DNA of 64,000 nucleotides from positions 12,438,321-12,502,320 of the forward strand of contig CM063109.1 in assembly GCA_031841125.1 (NCBI GenBank). The letters are read 5' to 3'. A program made the position numbers and the translations under genes. The DNA is from Acanthococcus lagerstroemiae (Eukaryota > Arthropoda > Insecta > Hemiptera > Eriococcidae). Of the stretch, positions 38,701-47,700 are shown piece by piece (the stretch's first letter is position 1; each line of letters begins with the position of its first letter). The notes beneath the pieces were generated by a model that made no database searches, was not told the origin of the DNA, and saw only the letters and a list, made by a program, of their open reading frames with translations.

Positions 38701-41700
38701 TTACAGGGCTGAAAATACGAGTTTCAGAGTCAGAATTTCTGACCGCTGCATAGAAATTATGACAAATAGGGGAGACTGCTGTACCTTGGAACAAAAAACT
38801 TTGATGTCAATTTTCTCAGGTTTAAGTGATTGAAATAAGTAAAATTGAAGCACATAGGATGAAAGTACTGGTGAAAACGCTTCAAACTGTTAGGTTGATC
38901 TCAAATTTACGGTAAACTGAAACCCTAAAATTTGAATTATTGAAAATTTTCAAATTTTGTTCCAAGGTACAACACCCCTATTGTACCTTGAAACATACCT
39001 CGTGTGTCTTGAAAAGTGAATCAGAAATAGTGGTTTTAGTTTCCTCAGTTAGCTGAATTGCTGAAATAAGCTGAGGTAAGTTGAAAAAAATGCTTCCATT
39101 ACAGTACCAATGAACAAATTAAAAATTACAAAATCAAAACTGAAAAATGGGCTTCCGTTTAATGCCTTGTTTACGTCACGGCATACCTATGATAAATAAA
39201 GAATTGATAATAATTTTAGAAACTAAGCTAATATTATCGAAGTTTATTTGAATTTTTTCCAGTTTTAAGGTACACGATGCAATATGAGATCGCATTTTAC
39301 GCGTTCCAAAATACACGAGTAGGTGTTGTTCCAAGGCACAATTGTAGGCCAAAAATAATGAAGATGGCCCAATTTAATGTGAACATCAGAAAAGTAGCTA
39401 AAAGGAGTCTATTTTATGACAGTACCAAAATAATTATACTTAATTTGTACTTCGAAGTCGAAATACACAGAAATTTAAAAAGAAAATTCTTTACTTTTTG
39501 ATGCGACATGCCGCAACTAGTACAAGATAATGAGGAGCAAGGTTGGAAAGTAGGTTTATCTCTGAGAACGTAACTCTAGTTTCCACTACCAAAAAACCGC
39601 CGCCAGAGAGCAGCACTACGTCGAGATATTTCAAGTGTTTCAAGGTACATTGTTATCAAGGACAGCAGTCTCCCCTAATTACACTCATCAAGGCTATGAA
39701 CACAAAAGTAATGAGAGGTTAATGCTTTGAAACACACAAGACTACCTACTAATTTTAAATATTGTTTCACAGGTATCTATTCGTATCGAACAATTCAGTA
39801 GATTCACCAAGGTATAAATCCCTGATACAATCCCAAGTAAACCGAGATTTACCGGTATCCATTTTAAGGGCAGAGGAATGGGGATTTTATAGAAACACAG
39901 CATACAGTTACACGACGAATTGCAGCGAACTTTCCCCAACAATTCAGTATGTATAATTCCACTGCGGTAAGGTTTCGAATGATATCCGATGCATCTAGGT
40001 ATTTAGAAAGGAATGAAACACATCAATAGTCTAAATTCTTCATGTTAACAGAATAAAATCGGTTGAAGTTCAATACTTCTGTTCATATCCGGAAGCAAAT
40101 ATACCTCAAACCAAGGTAAATGAGTTTCATCTCTTTTTACTATCAGAATGGACCTTTTTTCAGCGAATAAGCATGATGGTATTGACATATCGAATTCAAA
40201 ATATTATAATTCTGTGGGGTGAATGTTTAGGAAAACAGTTATGGAATTGAATATGCTGGGATACACAACTCTGGAACCAGAGTAATGGGGTTAGCATTGG
40301 TGAACACTTCTGAATCAATTTCCGAAGGAGACCCGATTTTGAAGTGGCAAATTCCGAAAGACTGGAATCTGGAAAACGCTGCCACAGTACCCTTCGTTTA
40401 TACTCAGGTAAATGTTTATAGGTATAAGCACGAAATAAGTACCTATCGGTTCACCTGACAGAACAACGATGAAGAATAATCTACAATGCGTTGGGATGGC
40501 ATTTCAGGCATATTACATTTCATCGCTATTCAACAACAAAGTTAAGGGGTCATCAATTCTGATCAACATGGGAGATCAACTTTTGCTGGCCGAAGCTTGT
40601 ATGTCCATATGGCTACCCCAAGGTGGTTCAATATTTATCTGCGTGCCAAGCATTAGGGAAGCGGAATTCATTCGGAAAAAATTTCCGATGGTAAACGTAA
40701 AAAGCTTTTATTCTAATTCAAGTACAATGTACTGCCGTAGGTCGTGAGAGGACACTGCTGCTAACATGGCAATATCTATAAATTCTTTTTGAATTTTCTA
40801 TACTTAGTTAAAAATTAAAATTTCCCACTCCTTATACACTTTAAGATTATTCAAAAGTTAATATTGCTATTTAAACATTTCATAGTTGGAAGATTTTCGG
40901 ATACTCGATGAAACCAATTGTGCTTATGAAAAGCAGTTATTAACGATAACCAAAGGTAAAGGTGTGGATGTACTTTTAAACTGTGTCACCGGAATGGATC
41001 ATGTCACTGCATCATTAAACTGCCTCGGATCAGTTTCATACTGCATCGAGATAGGAGATGGCAACTGCAATCGTGCACACGATTTGGGTAAACGGAATAG
41101 CATATTCTGCTTGACTTTCAAAACACAGCCCCTAATAATAATTATTATATTTTGAAAGGCTTAAATGATAAATCTGATTCGATTGAACGAATACCAACTT
41201 ACAAGGCTGATGGGTAATATGATTATCTCACACATTGTTAGAAAACAAAAGTTCCGTAACATAACCACTTTCTCAGATAAACAGGCTACTTAGTGGCAAT
41301 GGTAGAATTGCGCCAGATATAGGTTGAATTGCGCCTACTACTCTTGGGAATATAGGCTGAATTGCGCCAACTCCGGATGATACGAGGGGCCGAATTGCGC
41401 CGCAAACGATTAATCGAAACGCCTTATAGAAGAATCATTCTTCTCGTCACACTTTATGCAGACTTCGAAATGCCAGAATACGCGTAAATAGTATATTACA
41501 CGGCATGGCTCGAAAGTGTGTGTTTAAATGGTGAAGACAAGTTTGCGGAGCATCTCTCCCCCATGCAGCTCCCGTGTGTTGTTTTAATTCATCCTCCCAC
41601 CTTGTTGCTGGTTTCCCTATCTTCCTTTTTGAGTCTCTGAGTATCCTCTGCAAAATTTTCCTTTCTCATCTGTCCTTCCCCCCTCTGGCCACCCGGCCTA

Positions 41701-44700
41701 CATGATCAAATTTTAGTTTTTTCATTGTCTATCTGCAGTCCCTAGTTCTTGATTTGGCCCTCACGAATTTATTACTCAGCCTGTCTCATCGTTTCACTCG
41801 GACCATTGCCCTCTCCATAGCTATTTGGGTTCTAGCAAGTTTCAGGTTCTGTCTTTCTGTTGTTGTCCAAGTTTGAGACCCATACAGCAAGACGGGATTT
41901 GTACACTATTCGAAAATCTTTTTCTTAATTTCCTGTGGCATTTTGCTACTGTAGAATATATTTTTCATAGCCCAAAAGTTTATTCAAGCTTGTGCTTTCC
42001 TCTTTGATATCTCTTTTTTCCACGTTGTCCTCAAATGACCATTTTGCCTAGGTATGTTGTATTTCCTGCTACTTTTATTAGCTCACTTTCAATATTGATT
42101 CCTTTACATAGTTTAGCGTTTGTTAATAGCACCGTTTTGTTGACATTTATTTCTGATTCTACTTTCCGACCAGAAGTGCAAATAGGGCTCAGAATTCGGG
42201 GGGGGGACTAAAGCCCCCTTATTATGAGGTAACCTTTGGTAATTTTTCAGTGTTTGGGGGGCTCTTTAGAAGTTTGGGGGCTAAGCCCCCCCTAATTTGT
42301 GCCTATGTTTCCGACATTGCTCAGCTAACTCGTTGCCATTTTTTCCAATTCCTTGTCGTCCTGAGAGATTAGCACCACATTGTCAGCAAATCTTAGATTA
42401 CTGAGCCATTCCCCATTGATTTTTATGCCCTCCTTTACCCATTTTGATTTTTGAAACACATCTGCTAGTAAGCAATTGAATAGATTGGGTGAGAGAGGTT
42501 CGCCCTGCTTAACTCCTCTTTCTATTTTGAATTTTGGCCCGGATTTGTCCAGACGTACCCTCCCCTCTGAATTTTTATATTTACATGTCTTTTATGACTC
42601 TTATTAATATCTCTGGTATTCCCTGATGACTTAGGGCTTCCCAAAGTGATGATAAATGTATAGTATCAAAAGCTTTCCGAAAATCTACGAATAATAGGTA
42701 CAATGGTTGATTATATTCCCTTGTTTTTTCTATTAGTTGTCCAGTTATGAATAACTGGTCCATGGTAGAATAATTTCTACGAAATCCTGCCTGGTCAGCA
42801 CTTTGGCATTTATCTAATTGTGGGTATATACGGGTTTTGATTGGTTTGACAAAAATTTTTCCTAAGTTTGAACTCAAACTTATTGGCTTGTAATTATTTA
42901 TATCACATTCATCTCCTTTTTTAAATAATAATATGATTTCCGAAAACCACTCCTATGTATGGACGAGCATGGCTGACGTGATCGGACGTGTCTCGTAATC
43001 TGCAAGACGCTACAGAAATTTACAGTCTTCAGTATAATGTTTCTCGTTCTCCCGATAAAATGAATCGTTCGCGGCGCAATTCGACCTATACTTTTTCTGT
43101 TGCTAGGCGCAATTCAGCCAATACCTTTTTCGCTTTCTGCTATCGTTGTTCGGCGCAATTCGACCAGAGCCTTTTTAGCGCACAACAATTTTGAACTTAA
43201 AATTTCAATTTAAAATGGGGCACAAAAGACGGGGAACTTTATTCTGATTTATAAGCACCATTCGGATTGACAAGAGAGCATATGAAAATCCGTTAAATTA
43301 AACCGGAGGCAATTACGTATCTCTTGTGCAAATGTAACAGGATGGGTAACATTGCCAAATCTGCTCTCGATGGTCAAGTTTACTGGGTCTCATACGGGAA
43401 AATAAAATTTTCTAAAATGGAAAGACGCCGGTCTCTTTTAAAATGATATTATTTATATTTATTCATGTTGTCTCTGATTTTTTCGAAAAAATTTCAGTTC
43501 TCGAATAAATAGGAGAAATGAGGTCTCATTCACGAGAGACCGGGTTAATTTGAACTTCCGTGTTGTTTTTTGATCGAATATTTTGGCTTAATACCTTGTA
43601 AATCATCTTGGCCCGGGGCTAGAGCATTTCAATAACTACCGGTCTTTGTAATTTTTTTCTTCCAATTCGGGACGATTTATAATCTTTTTTTTTTTGCATG
43701 TATGTAAAAATGTTGACGCATCTGAAGAACTCATGGAAATTGTAGATCAGCTCTGTATCTCATCCTGATAAGAAACTGCAAATTTTTTAAGTTATCAATA
43801 TGTGGCAGTTTCTATAAAAAAGGGTAACTTTGTCGATCAATCAAAGTCTCAGAAAACGCGAAAAAAGAAAAAGAAAATGTTTTGGTTGAAAAAATCACTT
43901 TTGAGATTTTGATAGATTTCTATAGAAAAAATATCCAATAACGAAGGGACAAAATTTACGAACGTACGAGAGAGGAGGGAAAGGGAGAAAGAGAATTTAT
44001 TATGAAAGAGAATGAGAAAATAATGCGAATGTCTGCCTGCGTGTCTTCGCGGTTTTTCCGAGGTCACGAATGAATCCGATGTTCCGAATTGTTACCACAT
44101 AGAAGAGCGAAAAATTACCTTTCCAACAAGCCCTCATCGAGGCCGGTAACGTGATTCCGCAGCGAGTTATGGTCGCTTGAAGGAGTGTGGGAGAAAAAGG
44201 TGTGTCTAACTTTAAACGTGTTTTTCTCGAAAACGTGTTATGTTTGATCCCTTATTGTATCTCCGCAAAGAAAAACGCTACAGATCTCGCTGATAGCTCA
44301 TTGGAATGGGCAGCATTCACTCCTCTATTACATATTATTATTCGTAGCTCAAAATTTGTTGGATCGACAAAGTTACCCCTTTTTATAGAAACTGCCACAT
44401 ATTATACGCGTCCAAATAATATATTTGAAAATTTTATTCCTGCAGGTTTATATTCCTTCCTTAAGTCAATATCACTCATAATGATGCCGAATAAAGTTTC
44501 CAAACTACTGAACTTGTCAGCTGACAAGAAAAGAACACTGCAAAATAATGTAGAGGTTGGAATTTTGCAGGGACTTGTTACTCCTCTTTCCAGCATGCAG
44601 TTACTGGAAGGACGAGCTGAATTCGAGTGAGTTTTTAATTTGAGCTCTCACAAAAGATTTAAACAAAGCACGCATATGATTCGAGGGGTTATGATCAATG

Positions 44701-47700
44701 ATAAATAGTAAAGTACAAATCAATATCTTACCAGTACACTCCAACCATCATCAAATTACAGTGACTGTGAAAAAATAAATCAATATTCATCTAGGTCTTT
44801 TTTAATCTATGAAGTCTCACTCTGTTGAATGATGGTTATACGATGTTCTACCCTCAGGAATGAGTCGATTTTATACGTATTTGCTTCGTGCTCTCGTCTC
44901 GAGTCTGAAAGTGTTTCCTCAAAAATTATTTCACACTAACTATAAGTTATAATGATTGTACACTGGCTTCTCAGCTCACATGATCAAGGCATCAAGAAAG
45001 TTCACCGCCGTCAGCTGGAGAATGAAATGACAAACTGGAGTTCTCAGATGCTACACGTGGACGGAAACCATTCCTATATTATTATTGGTAAGACATGCAG
45101 TAAAGGGGAGCGCTACAGACCCAAGTATGGTCATACGCCATCTTGAGTCCAACCGCGCCCGTCTATGCCGGATCTGACTATGCGGAGCGTACCGCCTAGT
45201 CAGTTCGACATCGAAGGGCGCGGTTGGACTCAAGATGGCGTATGACCACACTCGGGTATCTAGTGCTTTAGCAGTAGATATCTAGGTATAGGTATTGTTA
45301 GTTGGCACCCGTTCGTTCATCATCACTTCAACAACACAGGTGTCAATTAACTGATATAGTTGAGCGACTGCAATCTCCACCCGCTTTAATTATCAATTTT
45401 AGGATCGTAAGACAGAACACTCAGGACAGGGCAGCCACTTGTTTTTCATGATTTTCCCCAACTTCTCCCGGTTTTCCAGACCAATTCTCCAAATTTTCGC
45501 TGACATTTTTCACCTATTGAGAATACTTTGTAAGCGAAATAAAGTCATTAAGTACGCTTTATGCTGACATTTATTCCTGAAAAATGTGTACCATATGCTT
45601 TAGTTCTCGTTATTCTCGGGAATTTCCTTGATTTTGAACAAAATTATAGCAATTCCCGGACTTTTCCAGACAGTCAAAACTCCCTGTCTTTTCCGGGGAT
45701 TCAAGAAAGTGGCTACCCTGTATTCGAGTAAATTCATTTTCCTCAGGTCAGAGAGGGAATAGAGACTGGCTCCAAGTGATTGAATGGCTCATGAATAAAG
45801 GGGCTTTCAAGTTCGTCATCCTCCTGGACAATTTTACATTTGGGCCGCACTTGTCTTCCCGGTTGAACCGAGCTTTACATCGAAACATGTGCACGATTTC
45901 CTTCATGTCTTCTCATAACATTGATACCGAAGACGGCGCAATAAGAATAATAACAGAGGCTGAAAGAATTGCACCTGTTGAAGCACTTTTCTTCATTTCT
46001 TTGGTGAGTAATTTACTGATTTTGGTGTACAGAATACGATCAGAGCAAGTACATGTATTAAAGGGGCAAGTATCGAAGTTCTTCCAGCTGCTGAAGCGAG
46101 AGAACAAAAATTTTCCAACTCCTACAGAAAGAAAAAATGAACTTATAAGATAGATGTATTTGTTAATTGAGCACCTGAAATTGCCAGTTTGCCAACTCTA
46201 AAATATCGTCGGGAGAATGAGCTACCACCATGCTCACTTACTGTTAGGGCCCTGAAAACAATCTACAAAGGAGAATTGGAAACGTTAAATAAGATTCCAT
46301 TCAGCTCTTAATCACAGCTGTAGTAAAGCATACTCTTTGAGGAAGCGAGAAAGGGAATAAGTTAAAAATTAACTGTTAAAGCCATAGAAAAAAATCTCAA
46401 GTATGAATTTGTTAACTGAGCACCTGCAATTACCAACTTGCCAACTCTGAAAAGTCATCGGGAGAATGAGCCGCCCGATGCCCCCTCATGTCTACGGCCC
46501 TGAAAACGATTTGCGAAGAAGAATTAGAACGGTTGAATAGAATTTTTTCATCCCTCAGAATTTATATATTTTTCCAAATTTAGGATCACCTTGGGCCAAA
46601 AATGAGGAATATGGACATCGCATCACGTAAAGTGAATCCGAACATGCATTTCATCAGTTTATTCTCAGGTGGACTCCAAGAGTGTGAAGAAAGACGCTAC
46701 AAAGGATCGCCGGCTCTGGTGATTCACTGTGAGGACCACCAAGTGAACATGTCATTCGTTCTCTCTGATGTTTCCCGCCTGCTTAAGGACAGTGACTTGA
46801 GTAACTTACCAACTTTATATGAAGTTGTTCAAGATGAACTTCCTTCAGGTACACTCACAATTATTCAAGGCATAGGCACAGAACCTTCGGAAACTAACAT
46901 CGTTTTTTTATTTCAGAGTCGAAGAAAACTATTCCAAAACTCAGTGATTTCCTTCCAAAAAATATAAATATTCTAGCGAATCTTGGCAGCCGAGTGACTG
47001 AAAAATCTGGATTTGAAGAAATTAGTACCTTATCTCCGAGATATTCCAATACTAATGGAGTTTATCCTATCTTCGTTATTCCAAGTACTCATAAAGATGA
47101 ACTCCAACCCATGTTAAGAAAACTTGCATACCCGGCATTCTGTGCTACAATTGGTTACTCTGCAGTTTCAACATCAGATATCGTGTCGGAGTTACACGTG
47201 GTCAGTACTGAAGATAAACCATTGAACATGAATGGACAAGTAGTTTTCCTTAGCCCTTTTCTCATATTACATATGTATCTTTAGTCCTTAAATAGAATAC
47301 AACCAACTGGACCAGTGACATTAATAGGTGAAACATGGAGCGCTAATTTGGCAATCCAGTTATCAATATTGTTCCAGCAAAATGGACGAAAACATAAGTT
47401 ATTTTTATTGGAAGGTAATCCGAGGCAGTGGAAAAAGCGCATTGAGAGTTTGGGCTCGATTGCATCTCCCGAGTTCCACACTAATTTAGTGAAAGAAATT
47501 TTCAATTTTGATCCTCAGGTTGGGTGTCAAATGTGTTCATTAATGACCAACCCCAACTACTTCACCAGGCATTATAATCTGGAGTATATTTCTAGGTTCA
47601 CGATAAAATAATCAAGCGGAACAGCAATGAGACTTTTTCAGAGCAGGTCGACCACTACCTCTCAACATTAATTCTAGATGCAGATATTAGACAATGCACA

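Larger units (their letters stand above)
41088..44445. other. Intron 28, 3.4 kb, filled with mobile elements
   Basis: From left to right it holds GAATTGCGCC repeats, an RTE-like fragment, inverse GCGCAATTC repeats, about 600 bases of unassigned AT-rich DNA (43195-43800) and MITE copy 3. No host exon is recognisable inside. Confidence 0.6.

Noticed and set aside
46848..46917. ACP hidden in the intron between exons 32 and 33
   Set aside because: The intron is 68 bases long and no frame in it or its flanks contains a GxDS site.
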